Below, piece by piece: positions 48,801 through 60,017 of a stretch of 64,000 nucleotides of DNA. Origin of the DNA: Thiotrichaceae bacterium (GTDB lineage: Bacteria; Pseudomonadota; Gammaproteobacteria; Beggiatoales; Beggiatoaceae). Numbering within the stretch: the first letter of the stretch is position 1; every line of letters starts with the position of its first letter. The stretch spans positions 1-64,000 of the forward strand of contig JAABRD010000030.1 in assembly GCA_011391085.1 (NCBI GenBank), given 5' to 3'. The position numbers and the translations under genes were made by a program. Below the pieces are notes generated by a model that made no database searches, was not told where the DNA came from, and saw only the letters and a list, made by a program, of their open reading frames with translations.

Positions 48801-51575
48801 TTAATGGTCCATTATAAATGGTTTGAGTAACTTTTCCAACTTCTCTAATTCAAAGTGACCAGCCAATTCCCGAACTTGTTGAGTGAACGCGAAAAGTTCC
48901 GCTGACTCTTGTTCCAAGAAGGTAATATTATCGAAAACCCCTTGAATGTCCCCAATTCTCACTAAGTTGTACAAACTTAATGCTTGTTCTGATGAAGGTT
49001 CCCTGGATTGGGACTTGGTCATTGCAGGTGCTAGCAAAGGTTGTTGAGTTAACCATTCTAACGGCAAAAATTGGTGCAACAGGTCCAGCAGTTCTTCAAC
49101 ATGAATAGGTTTGGCCAAAAACGCATCTCCGCCAGCGGTTAGGCTATCACGTTGATGTTGTTCAAAGACGCTGGCAGAACTGATGATAATGACGACGTGT
49201 TTGAGTTTAGACTGTCTCAAGCGCCGAGTCAATTCCAAGCCATCCATCCAGGGCATGGTCAAATCGGTAATCACTACATCAGGGGGACATTCATGGGCAA
49301 TATCGAGGGCTTCTATGCCGTCTTCTGCTTCTAGCACACGAAAGCCTAACCCGCTTAGGAAACTGAGTAGGAAAGCACGATTTTGCCATTGGTCATCTAC
49401 CACCAAGATGGTGAAGTGGGAGTGGCCTTGTTTGGCTTTAAACCCTTTGACAAGGGATTGGGGGGGGTGCAGATGATTATTCGAGAAGTTCACGACGGTC
49501 AAGGGCATATCAAACCAAAAGATGCTTCCTACCCCGACTAAGCTGTTGACTCGCAATTGTCCACCCATTAGTTCTACTAATTTTCTGCTGATTGATAGTC
49601 CTAGACCGGTGCCTTCCGATTGTTGGTATTGGCTGCCCACTTGTTGAAAGGGCAAGAAGATGATTTCTAGGTGGGTGGCCGCTATGCCGGCGCCAGAGTC
49701 TTCTATTTCAAAACGAATTCTACCATATTGGTAAATCACTCGAAACACCACTTGTCCGTCAGGGGTCTGGGTGAACTTAATCGCATTGCTGAGTAAATTT
49801 AATAGCACTTGTTGGAGTCTTTTGGCATCGGCATAGATATGCAATGGTAGTGGGTAAAGTGGTATATAAATCAACGAGATGCCTTTCTGATTGACCCGCA
49901 TTTTAAATAGGTCCAGAAGGTCTTGGAGGAAATGTTGGAAGTTAAATTCTGTGGGAATGAGTTCTAATTTGCCCGCTTCGATTTTTGATAGGTCTAAGAT
50001 GTCGGTGATCAAAGTTAATAGGTGTTCACCGCTACGATAAATAACGCGGAGTCCCTCGGTTTGGGTCGGTGTTAAGCCTTCGTCACGGCTTAACAGTTGG
50101 GCATAGCCTAAGATACCATTCAACGGCGTGCGTAGTTCGTGACTCATATTGGCCAAAAAGGTACTTTTAGCACGACTCGCAACAATAGCTTCTTGCTTGG
50201 CGTGTTCAGCCAGTTCCACAGCCTGTTTTAATTGAGTTTCCGCCAATTTTTGGGACGTAATGTCTCGTGCCACTGACAACACTCGTAATTCGCCATCTAT
50301 TTCTACCAAGTTCGCAGACACGATGACAGGAATGAGGCGGCCTTCAGAAGTCCGAAAATCGGTTTCCAAATTCAAACAACGGCCCTGTTCGAGAAGGGCT
50401 TGGAAAAAGATTTCTTTGTCATTCATACGCGCCCAGATATTCAATTCTGAAAACGTTTTACCAATCACTGCGGCCCGCGCATAACCCATCATTCGCAAGA
50501 AAGTGTCGTTGACTTCGAAAAACCGATCCGTGGTAGGACAGGTGATTTGGATACTGTCTGGGCTGTGTTGGAACACTTTGGCAAATTTAGCTTCACTTTT
50601 GCGTAACGCCTCCTCGGTGCATTTCAATACGGTGATGTCCGTGAAGGCGCCAACAATCCCACCAATATTGCCATTTGGTTGATAAAACAAAGCTTTATTC
50701 ACAATGAGATAATGAGAAGTGCCATTCTTATAATGTCGCAATGCGACTTCATAGGTTTGGATGCCTCCTGTTTGTAACAATTCTTGGTCGGCTTGATGAT
50801 ATTTGTCAGCCTGTTCCTTAGGCCAAACCTCATAAAGAGTTTTACCGCTAAGTTCCTCTGGTGCTTTTCCAGCAAAATTGGAAAAGGCCAAGTTGCAACC
50901 CAAATATACTCCTTGGACATTTTTGTAGAAAATTGGAAGAGGTACCGTTTCAACCACCGTTTGCAAAAGTTGTAAGCTACCTTGCCATTCTTTTCCGATA
51001 GCATTTAACAAGGCATTTCTGTTGTGTAATTCTTGTTCGACTTGTTTGCGCAGGCTAATGTCTTGGAAGGTAGCCATCGCATAAATGACCTTGCCCTGCT
51101 GGTCCAAAATCGGATTGCCTAAGACTTCCACTGGAATCGTTTTATCTGGGCGACGAATTTCCATATTGTCAATCCTTGCCGTGTCGCCCTGCAAAGCCTG
51201 TAATAGGGGCAGTTCTGAGAGGGGATAGAACTGCTGTGTACCGGCAAGATACATTGGATAGAACTCGGCAAAATCCACAGGGGCAGTGGAGAGGTCTTTA
51301 CCAAATAATTCATTTACTCGACGATTATGGTAATAAGGACGTCCTTGTGCATCTAGCACGACTATGCCCATTGGTATGGCGTCCAGAATTTGACGCAACG
51401 TTTGTTCACTCTCACGTTTTTGCGATTCGGCTTCATATAGTTGATTTTCAATTGCATCTGCGTGGGTGAGGATGATTTCTAGGAGGATTTCCAGCAGTTC
51501 TTTTTCTTCCTGGAGGCTTTTCAATTCTTGCCGCAGTTTTTTTAATTCTTCTAAGGGAGAGAGTTCTTGAGTCAT
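48801..51575 (-). CDS. Soluble hybrid sensor histidine kinase, PAS3-HisKA-HATPase-REC
   Basis: A 924-residue cytoplasmic kinase with no membrane segment. An N-terminal coiled coil (1-65, LKKLRQELKSLQEEKELLE) leads to three PAS domains (~68-190, 205-325, 335-450), HisKA with His479 ([13 protein letters not shown]), HATPase ([27 protein letters not shown]), and one receiver (VVDDQWQNR, VVITDLTMPWMDG). A helical tail is shared with the kinase at 42196-45486. The kinase core and tail are clearly paralogous to that protein, while the sensory half is different. It heads the kinase-GGDEF-cysM set on the minus strand. Confidence 0.92.
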   Translation of the reverse strand: MTQELSPLEELKKLRQELKSLQEEKELLEILLEIILTHADAIENQLYEAESQKRESEQTLRQILDAIPMGIVVLDAQGRPYYHNRRVNELFGKDLSTAPVDFAEFYPMYLAGTQQFYPLSELPLLQALQGDTARIDNMEIRRPDKTIPVEVLGNPILDQQGKVIYAMATFQDISLRKQVEQELHNRNALLNAIGKEWQGSLQLLQTVVETVPLPIFYKNVQGVYLGCNLAFSNFAGKAPEELSGKTLYEVWPKEQADKYHQADQELLQTGGIQTYEVALRHYKNGTSHYLIVNKALFYQPNGNIGGIVGAFTDITVLKCTEEALRKSEAKFAKVFQHSPDSIQITCPTTDRFFEVNDTFLRMMGYARAAVIGKTFSELNIWARMNDKEIFFQALLEQGRCLNLETDFRTSEGRLIPVIVSANLVEIDGELRVLSVARDITSQKLAETQLKQAVELAEHAKQEAIVASRAKSTFLANMSHELRTPLNGILGYAQLLSRDEGLTPTQTEGLRVIYRSGEHLLTLITDILDLSKIEAGKLELIPTEFNFQHFLQDLLDLFKMRVNQKGISLIYIPLYPLPLHIYADAKRLQQVLLNLLSNAIKFTQTPDGQVVFRVIYQYGRIRFEIEDSGAGIAATHLEIIFLPFQQVGSQYQQSEGTGLGLSISRKLVELMGGQLRVNSLVGVGSIFWFDMPLTVVNFSNNHLHPPQSLVKGFKAKQGHSHFTILVVDDQWQNRAFLLSFLSGLGFRVLEAEDGIEALDIAHECPPDVVITDLTMPWMDGLELTRRLRQSKLKHVVIIISSASVFEQHQRDSLTAGGDAFLAKPIHVEELLDLLHQFLPLEWLTQQPLLAPAMTKSQSREPSSEQALSLYNLVRIGDIQGVFDNITFLEQESAELFAFTQQVRELAGHFELEKLEKLLKPFIMDH

Positions 51576-51761
51576 TGTTGATAATGAATAATGGATAGTT
51601 GTAGTGATGCCATTCTACAGTCCAAAGCGTCACTTTGTATAGTAGTATTCTAACTAAATTGTACGATTCCCGCTTACGCGCAATAAGAATGATTGCGCCG
51701 TGCGCCCGCGTAGCTTTGGACTTTCGGTGGTGGAGACGGAAGGTGCGGAAGAGACTGGGTC

Positions 51762-54700
51762 CTAGCGATACAACCACACCCTCATCAACGACACCAGTTT
51801 ATCCGTATCTACCGGTTTCGCTAAATAATCACTTGCGCCTGCCTCAATACATTTGGCTTTGTCACTTTTCATCGCCTTCGCGGTCAAGGCAATCATCGGT
51901 AACTTACGGAAGCGCGGTTGGGCGCGGATTCTTTGCATGGTTTCATAGCCGTCCATTTCGGGCATCATAATGTCCATCAGCACAATGTCCATGTTTGGAT
52001 GTTCATTTAGCACCTCCAGGGCCTCTTTGCCATGTTGTGCTGCTATGACTTCCATGTTTTTGTTTTCTAACACACTCATCAAAGCAAAAATATTGCGAGT
52101 GTCGTCATCTACAACCAGGACTTTTTTACCTGCCAAAATGGCCTCTTTGTCATGTACCATGCGCAAAATCTTTTGCTTTTCCTTGGGCAACAGGGCTTCC
52201 ACTTGGTGAAGGAAGAGAGTCACTTCGTCTAACAGACGTTCCGGGGTACGCACCGCTTTGACTGTGAGATTGTCAGCACACCGTTGTAACGATTGTTCTT
52301 CTTCCAAGGATAATTCTCGTTCAGTATAGATAATCACAGGAACGGGGTTGTCTTCCTGGTGTAACTGTTCGAGAAATTTTAAACTGGCCTCTGGTTCTAC
52401 TTCCACATCTAAAATAATGCAGTCAATGTCTTTGGTTTTTAAGTGACTCCAGGCATCCAGGGGATTGACTGCAATGGTGGCTTGAATATTATCGCCACCC
52501 ACAATATTCAAAAATTTTTGTTGACGTTCTGGATGGCTAACCATGACTAGCAAGTTTTTCAGCGTCTTGGCAATAATCTTTTCAATCTTCTTAAAGGCTT
52601 CATTGAGTTCTGCCATGCTGACGGGTTTGAGTAAGTGACCAATCGCACCCATTTGTTTAGCATCCCGGCTTTGGTCCGTGCTGGAGATAAAATGGACTGG
52701 AATATGGCGAGTATTGGGACTGTCTTTCAGTCTTTCCATGATCGTCCAACCATCGATTTGGGGCAAGCTGACATCCAAGATAATGGCATGGGGATGATAT
52801 TCTTCAGCCATTTGTAAACCAACCTTGCCATCGTCAGCAATGAGGCACTTAAACTCTTTTTCGCGGGCCAGGTCTTTGAGGATGTTTAAAAATTTACGGT
52901 CATCTTCAACGACTAGCAAAATTCGATCATTGGATTGCAGGTTATGTCTGTCATCCTCTATCACGTCGATTTTTTCGTTTGGGATAGGAAGTTGAGGTTG
53001 ATGGGTTTTTTCAGTCATCTCCTGGCGTTTCGGAGGAATGGCATCCTTCTTTGCCACACTGAAGTCTGGTAGCGCAGTTTTGGCGGTTTCGGGTAGGTAG
53101 AGGGTGAAGGTGCTACCTTGACCCATTTCACTGTGGACTTGAATATCTCCTCCTAACAAGCGGGCCAGTTGCCGGGCAATGGATAAGCCCAAGCCGGTGC
53201 CACCATAGCGGCGACTGATGGTGCCGTCGACTTGTTGGAAGGCCCCAAAAATGACTTCCAGTTTATCTTTAGGAATACCAATGCCGGTATCAGTGACGCT
53301 TAACGCTATCGTTTTAGTCGGGTCCAGTCCCAGACCAATTATATCATTTGGGTGAAGAGGACGCCCAATGGTTAGGCGAACTTCACCAGCGGTGGTAAAC
53401 TTAAACGCATTGGAGAGGAGATTATTAAGAATTTGTTTGAGGCGTTGGACATCTGTTTGTAGTGTATTGGGCAAGTTATCGGCAATTTTAAGGTGAAACG
53501 CCAGTCCTTTCTCGTCAGCAACGTGACGGAATTTTTGGGCCAAACCTTCGGTCAAATCGGTCAATAGCATCTCGACCAAATGTACTTCCAGTTTGCCAGC
53601 TTCGACCTTAGATAAATCCAAAATATCGTTAATCAAAGTGAGGAGGTCGTTGCCGGCACTGTAAATCGTTTGGGCATATTCAATCTGTTTCGCTTCCAAG
53701 TTACCAGATTTGTTGGCCATCAGCAATTGGGACAAAATCAACAAACTATTAAGAGGCGTGCGCAATTCATGGGACATGTTGGCCAAAAATTCAGATTTAT
53801 ACTTACTAGCCAACTCCAATTCCTGCGCTTTAGTCTCCATGACTTGCCGGGCTTTCTCCAATTCTAAATTTTTCTTTTGAGTCTCCTCCCGTTGCCGTTC
53901 TAACGTTCTGGAACGGTCCTCTAACACCTCATTAGATTGCCGCAATTCCTCCTGTTGCGTTTGCAACTCCTCCGCCTGACTTTGCAACTCTTCATTGGCC
54001 TGTTGCAACTCCTCTTGTTGTGTCCTCAAGGCTTCCGATTGTTGTTGCAACTCTTGTGATTGCGCCTGAGTGGTGCGTAACAAGGCTTGCATTTGGGTAC
54101 GGGCGTCGGCGGTGTGAACGGCAATGCCAACAATGGGCATCACTTGTGTGAGAAACTCTTGATGAATAGGCAACACCGTGTTAGAAAAGCCTAGTTCAAT
54201 GACACCCTTCACCGTCTCTTCATAAACAAAGGGAGTACACAAGACAACATGTGGTATCGCCTGAGACAGTGCCGAACGAATGACGTGCGGACTTTCGTCA
54301 GGCGTGTGAATACACAGAAGAGGACGTTTTTCCAAAGCGACTTGTCCGATTAAACCTTGACCTATCAAGAATTGTTGCGGAACGTGGTCATTAGGTGTGT
54401 AAGCGTAACTGGCAAGGACTTGCAAATAGGGTTGTGGGTGGATATCATTGGATTGATATAGCAGATAGAACAATCCCACCGATGCCTCTAAATAAGTGGT
54501 GAGGAAGTCTATGGTATGTTTGGCCAAGTGGTCTATGTTTTGTTCCCCTCGCAACTTTTCATTGAGTTCCATTTGCCCCGTCTTTAGCCAATCTTGATGA
54601 GAATTTTGGGTGGTCATCTCTCTTAAATTTTTCGTCATGTCGGCCAGTGCATGACCCAGTTGGTCTTGGTCTGACAGCAACACTATATCTTTACTGTAAT

Positions 54701-55931
54701 CTCCTTGGGCAATGGCATGGGCTTGGCCAATGGTACTTTGAATGGCGTTGCGCAATTGTTGGGAGGAGGTGACCAATTCTGCTATCTCATCTTGGGCTTG
54801 ATAATAAATTTCGTCGGCAAGCAGGGTGCCCTTGGCCAACCATTTCAAACTATTGTTCACTTGCAACAAAGGCTTGATTAAACTTTGGCTAAGGAGATAC
54901 ACGGTCACGAGAGTCACGAGAATAGCCAAAGCGCCAATGATGACCAAAAATAACAGAATCTGTTTGGCTTCAGCCTCCAGTTCTTTGGCAGGAATATTGA
55001 CGGTTACCATATTATACGTTTCGGTGCGTCCAATCTGAATGGGGGTGGCATACGAGATAATCTCTTCCTCAGAAATCAGCGATTGAGTTTTTAGAAAGAA
55101 GGGATCATGGGTTAAGATACTGTTGATAAATTGTTGATGGTTGGAAATTTCTTTGACATTTTTGCCAATGTAAGAAGCTTTCTGATTGGCCATCACGGTG
55201 CCATTGTGAGAATATAGGTCAATATAAGCCCCCTGAAATCCAGAAATGTGGATGTCTTTTCGGTCATTGAGTGAATCGATAGTCAAGTCAAGTCCGACAA
55301 CTCCAATGAACTGATGGTGGTGATTGAACATGGGCACCACTAGGGAGGTAAGGAACACGTCGATGCCACGTACGGGATACCAGTAGGGGTCAATAATGGC
55401 TTCGCGGCGGTGTTTTTTCGGAATTTGATAATAATCTCCCGCTTGGTCTTGACGATCATAGTCAACACTGGGTTCGAGAACGCCTTTGCCATCGGCCCCA
55501 CGAGTCCAATAGGGTATGAATCGACCCGTGCTGTCATATCCCACTTGGTTGACAAATTCAGCATCTTTGCCATCAAAGGCATTGGGTTCAAAGATGACAT
55601 ACACAGCTAGATAATCACGGTTGTTTTCAATGTAAGATTTCAGGATTAAATTAGCTTCTTGGCGCGTTAGATCAATCTCCTCTTGATTCACTGCGGCACT
55701 CAAAACTTGGGCCAACGCCCTGGCTTCATCTAAAGGGACTTCAATAATGGCTTTGACCAGGTTCGCATACTGATTGGCCGTGCCATGAGAGACCGTGATA
55801 GCGTTTTGTTCGGCCAACTGTTGAACTTTGTAGCCGATTAATAGGGATATGGTGAGAACCACCACGGTGATAAGAGTGGCCGTGATAAAGGTGAATTTCT
55901 GGCCGATTTTCATTCGATTAAAGCCAAGCAT
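51762..55931 (-). CDS. Very large hybrid kinase, dCache-HAMP-GAF-HisKA-HATPase-REC3
   Basis: A 1389-residue membrane kinase. TM1 (~15-35), a dCache periplasmic sensor (~40-320: [28 protein letters not shown]), TM2 (~325-350), HAMP (~350-405), GAF (~455-605), a long Gln/Glu coiled coil (~610-705: [19 protein letters not shown]), HisKA with His721 ([13 protein letters not shown]), HATPase ([27 protein letters not shown]), then three receivers. The first and third have normal acidic pockets ([35 protein letters not shown]). The middle one keeps an Asp (CIILDVEVE) but lacks the acidic pair and is probably not phosphorylated. It overlaps the next kinase gene upstream by 14 bp. Confidence 0.93.
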   Translation of the reverse strand: MLGFNRMKIGQKFTFITATLITVVVLTISLLIGYKVQQLAEQNAITVSHGTANQYANLVKAIIEVPLDEARALAQVLSAAVNQEEIDLTRQEANLILKSYIENNRDYLAVYVIFEPNAFDGKDAEFVNQVGYDSTGRFIPYWTRGADGKGVLEPSVDYDRQDQAGDYYQIPKKHRREAIIDPYWYPVRGIDVFLTSLVVPMFNHHHQFIGVVGLDLTIDSLNDRKDIHISGFQGAYIDLYSHNGTVMANQKASYIGKNVKEISNHQQFINSILTHDPFFLKTQSLISEEEIISYATPIQIGRTETYNMVTVNIPAKELEAEAKQILLFLVIIGALAILVTLVTVYLLSQSLIKPLLQVNNSLKWLAKGTLLADEIYYQAQDEIAELVTSSQQLRNAIQSTIGQAHAIAQGDYSKDIVLLSDQDQLGHALADMTKNLREMTTQNSHQDWLKTGQMELNEKLRGEQNIDHLAKHTIDFLTTYLEASVGLFYLLYQSNDIHPQPYLQVLASYAYTPNDHVPQQFLIGQGLIGQVALEKRPLLCIHTPDESPHVIRSALSQAIPHVVLCTPFVYEETVKGVIELGFSNTVLPIHQEFLTQVMPIVGIAVHTADARTQMQALLRTTQAQSQELQQQSEALRTQQEELQQANEELQSQAEELQTQQEELRQSNEVLEDRSRTLERQREETQKKNLELEKARQVMETKAQELELASKYKSEFLANMSHELRTPLNSLLILSQLLMANKSGNLEAKQIEYAQTIYSAGNDLLTLINDILDLSKVEAGKLEVHLVEMLLTDLTEGLAQKFRHVADEKGLAFHLKIADNLPNTLQTDVQRLKQILNNLLSNAFKFTTAGEVRLTIGRPLHPNDIIGLGLDPTKTIALSVTDTGIGIPKDKLEVIFGAFQQVDGTISRRYGGTGLGLSIARQLARLLGGDIQVHSEMGQGSTFTLYLPETAKTALPDFSVAKKDAIPPKRQEMTEKTHQPQLPIPNEKIDVIEDDRHNLQSNDRILLVVEDDRKFLNILKDLAREKEFKCLIADDGKVGLQMAEEYHPHAIILDVSLPQIDGWTIMERLKDSPNTRHIPVHFISSTDQSRDAKQMGAIGHLLKPVSMAELNEAFKKIEKIIAKTLKNLLVMVSHPERQQKFLNIVGGDNIQATIAVNPLDAWSHLKTKDIDCIILDVEVEPEASLKFLEQLHQEDNPVPVIIYTERELSLEEEQSLQRCADNLTVKAVRTPERLLDEVTLFLHQVEALLPKEKQKILRMVHDKEAILAGKKVLVVDDDTRNIFALMSVLENKNMEVIAAQHGKEALEVLNEHPNMDIVLMDIMMPEMDGYETMQRIRAQPRFRKLPMIALTAKAMKSDKAKCIEAGASDYLAKPVDTDKLVSLMRVWLYR

Positions 55932-58050
55932 GAGTTTTGATTTCCTCTGTGGATGTGGAACGTAAGGTTAGGGTACGAGTAATCAGTCGGTGAATTTGCA
56001 AAATCAGTTCCTCCTGGGTGTAATAGGTTTTTTGAAAAATGGTGGCCACCCATTGATGTAAGCGTTCATATTCCGCCGTGGTAAGGTCTTTGGCAGTCAA
56101 TACGACGACGGGGATGGAATGCCATTTTTCCAATTTGTGCAGGCGTTCTAAAAAGGTAAAACCATCCATGACGGGCATGTTGAGGTCGAGGAGAATCAAC
56201 GCTGGTTTTTTATGTTCTAAGTGTTCCAAGGCGATTTGACCATTTTCTGCCTGAAACACTCGCCATCCTTCTTTTTCTAAAATCAGGGTGAGGTATTCGC
56301 GGATGGTTTCTTCGTCTTCAATGACCATGACCAGCGCTGTAGATGCGTCTCCAATTTGATATTTTCGCAAAATCATAGCCAGTTGTTTAGACTCTATCGT
56401 TTTGTCAATGCAATCCAGGGCCTCTTTGACGTAACCACATTGGTTTTCGGTGACAGATAGCAAGAGGACTGGAATATGGGCTAACAAGGAATTTCCTTTT
56501 AAGGTAGCTAGAACCTGGCCACCTTCCATATCACTTAATTGGACATCTAATAGAATGGCGTCAGGACGTAGTTTATTGGCTAATTCTAAACCTTTTTGTC
56601 CAGTTTGGGCAACTGCCACGATATAACCCAGTCCCGTCAATTCTCTTTTCAGCAAGTCACGTATGGCAGCTTCGTCATCGATGACTAAAATAATACCTTG
56701 CCCTTTTAACAATATGGAAGAGGGGGGGGCAGTTTCAGCACGGGCAACTTGAATCGGTGCCGTGGCTGGTAGAGACAATGTAAATGTACTACCTTGTCCA
56801 AATTCGCTTTCTACCGTAATGGTTCCTCCCAACATTTCTGCAAAACGTTTGGTAATAGCCAGTCCCAGCCCCGTTCCACCATAACGACGCGTGGTGGACG
56901 TATCGGCTTGCGTAAACGGTTGAAACAACTTCCGTTGTTGTTCGGCAGTCATCCCAACTCCATCATCTGTTACACAAAATATTACCCACTCCTTTTCGGC
57001 TTCGTCATTGTCGTCGCGTACTTCCATTCGCACTCTTTTTGGTTGCACTTGCAACCATATCACTCCTTGTTCAGTAAATTTGGCCGCATTGCTGAGGAGA
57101 TTTAACAACATTTGGCGCAACTTGGTCAAATCAGTGTGCATTTTTCCAAGGGGTTTCGACGGTAAGAGGATACGCAAAGTATTTGCATTTTTATCTATCA
57201 ATGGTTGAATAGTGCTTTCAATTTCTTGAATAAAATCAGCCAAATCAACGGTTTCCATGTGGATGTCCATTTTACCCGCTTCAATTTTGGATAAGTCTAA
57301 CACGTCATTAATTAATACCAACAAGTGCTTACCTGCTACCGAAATCCTTTGTATATCAGCCTTGCAGTCACCCAATTGGGTGTCATCGTCTTCCTCTAGC
57401 AACATTTCGCTATAGCCCAAAATAGCATTTAATGGAGTCCGTAACTCGTGACTCATATTGGCCAAAAATTGACTTTTAGTTAAATTCGCGGTTTCCGCCA
57501 CCTGTTTGGCATAGATGAGTTTAGTTTCAATTTGCTGACGTTCAACAATTTCTTGTTGTAACAATTGATTTGCGGTTATCAATTCCACGGTACTTTTTTG
57601 TAATTCCGCTGTGCGTTCTTGTACTTTGCGTTCCAATTCGTCACGATGTTGACGGTCATGTTCAATAAAGCGGATATAAGTTTTTATTCTACTGATTAAT
57701 TGGGCAGTTTCAATCGGTTTCGTCAGATAATCAGAGGCGCCAATTTCAAATCCTTTGCGCTTAAATTCATCAGATTTATAGGCTGCGGTCAAAAACACGA
57801 TGGGGATATGTTGCGTTTTTTTGGCAGCCCGAATGGTCTGGGCAACTTCAAAACCGTCCATCTCTGGCATTTGCACATCCAAAAAAATTAAATCTATTTT
57901 GGCTTTTAACAAAACTCCTAGCGCAACAGGCCCTGAGTTGGCCTCAAAAACCTGCACATCCAGATGTTCCTGGATAAGGTTGCGTAAGGTAAATAAATTA
58001 TTTGGGTTGTCATCTATAATCAGGATATTGAAAGTTTCTGAGTTTGACAT
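55918..58050 (-). CDS. Hybrid kinase REC-HisKA-HATPase-REC-REC
   Basis: A 710-residue cytoplasmic kinase without a sensor of its own. An N-terminal receiver ([23 protein letters not shown]) leads through a coiled coil (~135-190) to HisKA with His201 ([13 protein letters not shown]), HATPase ([27 protein letters not shown]), and two receivers ([41 protein letters not shown]). It probably receives phosphate through its first receiver from another kinase, then passes it on. Its 3' end overlaps the start of the dCache kinase gene, so both are made together. A phosphorelay between them is likely. Confidence 0.93.
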   Translation of the reverse strand: MSNSETFNILIIDDNPNNLFTLRNLIQEHLDVQVFEANSGPVALGVLLKAKIDLIFLDVQMPEMDGFEVAQTIRAAKKTQHIPIVFLTAAYKSDEFKRKGFEIGASDYLTKPIETAQLISRIKTYIRFIEHDRQHRDELERKVQERTAELQKSTVELITANQLLQQEIVERQQIETKLIYAKQVAETANLTKSQFLANMSHELRTPLNAILGYSEMLLEEDDDTQLGDCKADIQRISVAGKHLLVLINDVLDLSKIEAGKMDIHMETVDLADFIQEIESTIQPLIDKNANTLRILLPSKPLGKMHTDLTKLRQMLLNLLSNAAKFTEQGVIWLQVQPKRVRMEVRDDNDEAEKEWVIFCVTDDGVGMTAEQQRKLFQPFTQADTSTTRRYGGTGLGLAITKRFAEMLGGTITVESEFGQGSTFTLSLPATAPIQVARAETAPPSSILLKGQGIILVIDDEAAIRDLLKRELTGLGYIVAVAQTGQKGLELANKLRPDAILLDVQLSDMEGGQVLATLKGNSLLAHIPVLLLSVTENQCGYVKEALDCIDKTIESKQLAMILRKYQIGDASTALVMVIEDEETIREYLTLILEKEGWRVFQAENGQIALEHLEHKKPALILLDLNMPVMDGFTFLERLHKLEKWHSIPVVVLTAKDLTTAEYERLHQWVATIFQKTYYTQEELILQIHRLITRTLTLRSTSTEEIKTHAWL

Positions 58051-58093
58051 TGGTGTGGCGCCTGTGGTGATGTCTAACTTAATTATAAAGGAA

Positions 58094-58238
58094 AACTCCG
58101 TTGGAGTGGAGGCTTTAGCCGGTTGGCGGTAGGCACACTCCAGTTCTCAAGAGTGGGGCGACGCCTACTGCCAACCGGCTAAAGCCTCTACTCCGGTTTT
58201 ATTATCCATTGACGCCTACTGCCAACCGGCTAAAGCCT
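58094..58238. repeat. GTGGAGGCTTTAGCCGG element plus a 51-bp tandem duplication
   Basis: One inverted element (arms from 58097 and 58176). Then the 51 bp at 58160-58210 are repeated exactly at 58211-58261. The second copy includes the last codons and stop of the kinase gene at 58239. Confidence 0.88.
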
Positions 58239-59918
58239 CTACTCCGGTTTTATTATCCATTTTTGCAAAATTCGTTGCAATGCTTCCGGCTTACAAGGTT
58301 TGAGAAAATAATCATCCATTCCTGCTGCCAAACAACGGTCACGGTCTGCTTCCGAGGTATTTGCAGTGAAGGCAAGGATGGGAGTATGTTTCTTGCCATG
58401 CGTGTGTTCCTGTTGACGTATCTTGGCGGTAGCTTGATACCCATCCATGATCGGCATTTGGCAGTCCATGAAAACAAGGTCATAGGTTTGACGCAAGAGG
58501 GCGTCAATCGCTTCTTGACCATTGTTAGCCACGTCCACATGGATGTCAGATTGTTTTAGTATCCCCAGCATCACTTTTTGATTGAAGATATTATCTTCCA
58601 CTAATAATATTCGACACTCATTTTGACGCCCCAGTTCTTTGATGGTGTGGCGTGTAATCAAAATGCTTTTTTGATCGGCGGTGAGGCCCATGACGAGGGT
58701 TATGGCGTCATATAGCGTCGCCTTGCGCACTGGTTTGGTAAGGTAGGCAGAAAATCCCACTTTACGGGCCACCTGGGCATCTCCGCGTTGGGCATGGGAA
58801 CTTAACAGAATGAGACGGGTAGAGGAGATGAGAGGGTTATGTTTGATGGCATAACTGAGGTTGAGTCCGTTCAATTCTTCCATCCGCATATCCAGAATCG
58901 CAAAATCATACGGCAGGTCATTGGCAATGGCGTCATATAAAGCGGCCAGGGCTTGTTTGCCATTTTTGCAACGGTGATATTGAATGCCCCATTGACCAAA
59001 ATGATGTTCCAAAATCTTACAGTTGATGGCATCGTCGTCCACAATGAGGGCCCGCAGTCCCCGCAGACTGACACACGGTTGTAGAACAGGAGGAGATTGA
59101 CGATGAGGTTTGTTAAAAGTGACGGTGAACCAGAACGTGCTACCTTTCCCCAAAGTAGAATCGACGCCGATTTTTCCACCCATTCGTTCCACCAGTTGTT
59201 TGCTAAGTGCGAGTCCTAAACCAGTGCCTCCATGAGAACGAGTGATAGAGGTATCGGCCTGGGTGAAACTGTCAAAGATGTGATTTTGAAGGTCGGGGGC
59301 GATACCGATGCCCGTGTCACGGACTTCGCAACGAATCGTCAGGAAGTAGTCCGTGCCTTCAATCAGTCGTACTCGAATGGCCACTTCTCCTTGGTCGGTG
59401 AATTTGATGGCATTGCCGACGAGGTTGATAAGAATTTGACGAAAGCGGGTAGGGTCGCCATTGACTGTTTCTGGTAAGTTAGCGGATAATAGGGAATTGA
59501 GTTCGATTTTTTTGGCCGCGGCTTTATTCGCCAACAGTTCCGTGACCTCTTCCACAATTTTGCGCAGATCAAAATCGATGTTGTCAAGAATTAATTGACC
59601 CGTTTCCACTTTGGAGTAGTCTAGCAAATCGTTGAGTAGACTCAACAGGGTATCAGCAGAATAACTGGCGATTTCGAGATATTCTTGTTGTTGCGGCGTC
59701 AGGTCGGTTTCCATGGCCAAGGTTAACATGCCCAAAATACCATTGAGGGGGGTACGAATTTCGTGGTTCATATTAACCATAAAATCGTTTTTGTAACGAC
59801 TGGCCACCTCTAGGGTATGCCGCACGGATTGATAGGTTTGTTGAACGTCTTGGAGTTCTTTCAGACAGTTTTGTAATTTTTGTTGAATCAGGTCGAGATT
59901 GGTTTGGTTGGGTAACAT
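58239..59918 (-). CDS. Soluble hybrid kinase HisKA-HATPase-REC-REC
   Basis: About 559 residues with no sensor domain. A short coiled coil leads at once to HisKA with His52 (VNMNHEIRTPLNG), HATPase (NLVGNAIKFTD, DTGIGIA, GTGLGLALS), then two receivers (IVDDDAINC, AILDMRMEELNG; LVEDNIFNQ, FMDCQMPIMDG). It is of the BarA/EvgS-like core type. The start is uncertain: ATG 59918 lacks a purine-rich site, and the frame to 59951 enters a repeat. The last residues (IIKPE) and stop are part of a duplicated repeat arm. It is probably in the same signalling set as the two kinases downstream. Confidence 0.9.
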   Translation of the reverse strand: MLPNQTNLDLIQQKLQNCLKELQDVQQTYQSVRHTLEVASRYKNDFMVNMNHEIRTPLNGILGMLTLAMETDLTPQQQEYLEIASYSADTLLSLLNDLLDYSKVETGQLILDNIDFDLRKIVEEVTELLANKAAAKKIELNSLLSANLPETVNGDPTRFRQILINLVGNAIKFTDQGEVAIRVRLIEGTDYFLTIRCEVRDTGIGIAPDLQNHIFDSFTQADTSITRSHGGTGLGLALSKQLVERMGGKIGVDSTLGKGSTFWFTVTFNKPHRQSPPVLQPCVSLRGLRALIVDDDAINCKILEHHFGQWGIQYHRCKNGKQALAALYDAIANDLPYDFAILDMRMEELNGLNLSYAIKHNPLISSTRLILLSSHAQRGDAQVARKVGFSAYLTKPVRKATLYDAITLVMGLTADQKSILITRHTIKELGRQNECRILLVEDNIFNQKVMLGILKQSDIHVDVANNGQEAIDALLRQTYDLVFMDCQMPIMDGYQATAKIRQQEHTHGKKHTPILAFTANTSEADRDRCLAAGMDDYFLKPCKPEALQRILQKWIIKPE

Positions 59919-59939
59919 AAGAGGGTGAGTGCATAAATT

Positions 59940-59990
59940 TCTGGAGTTCAAAGCGTGGCTTTGACAAAAGCTACGCTTTTTCCGCCTGAG
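59940..59990. repeat. Decayed GGAGTTCAAAGCGTGGCTTT element
   Basis: Imperfect arms of the AGGAGTCCAAA family between the efflux adaptor gene end and the kinase start. It accounts for the extra codons of the longest kinase frame. Confidence 0.6.
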
Positions 59991-60017
59991 GTTAGGCGGG
60001 TGGGGATCTAGTGGAGG

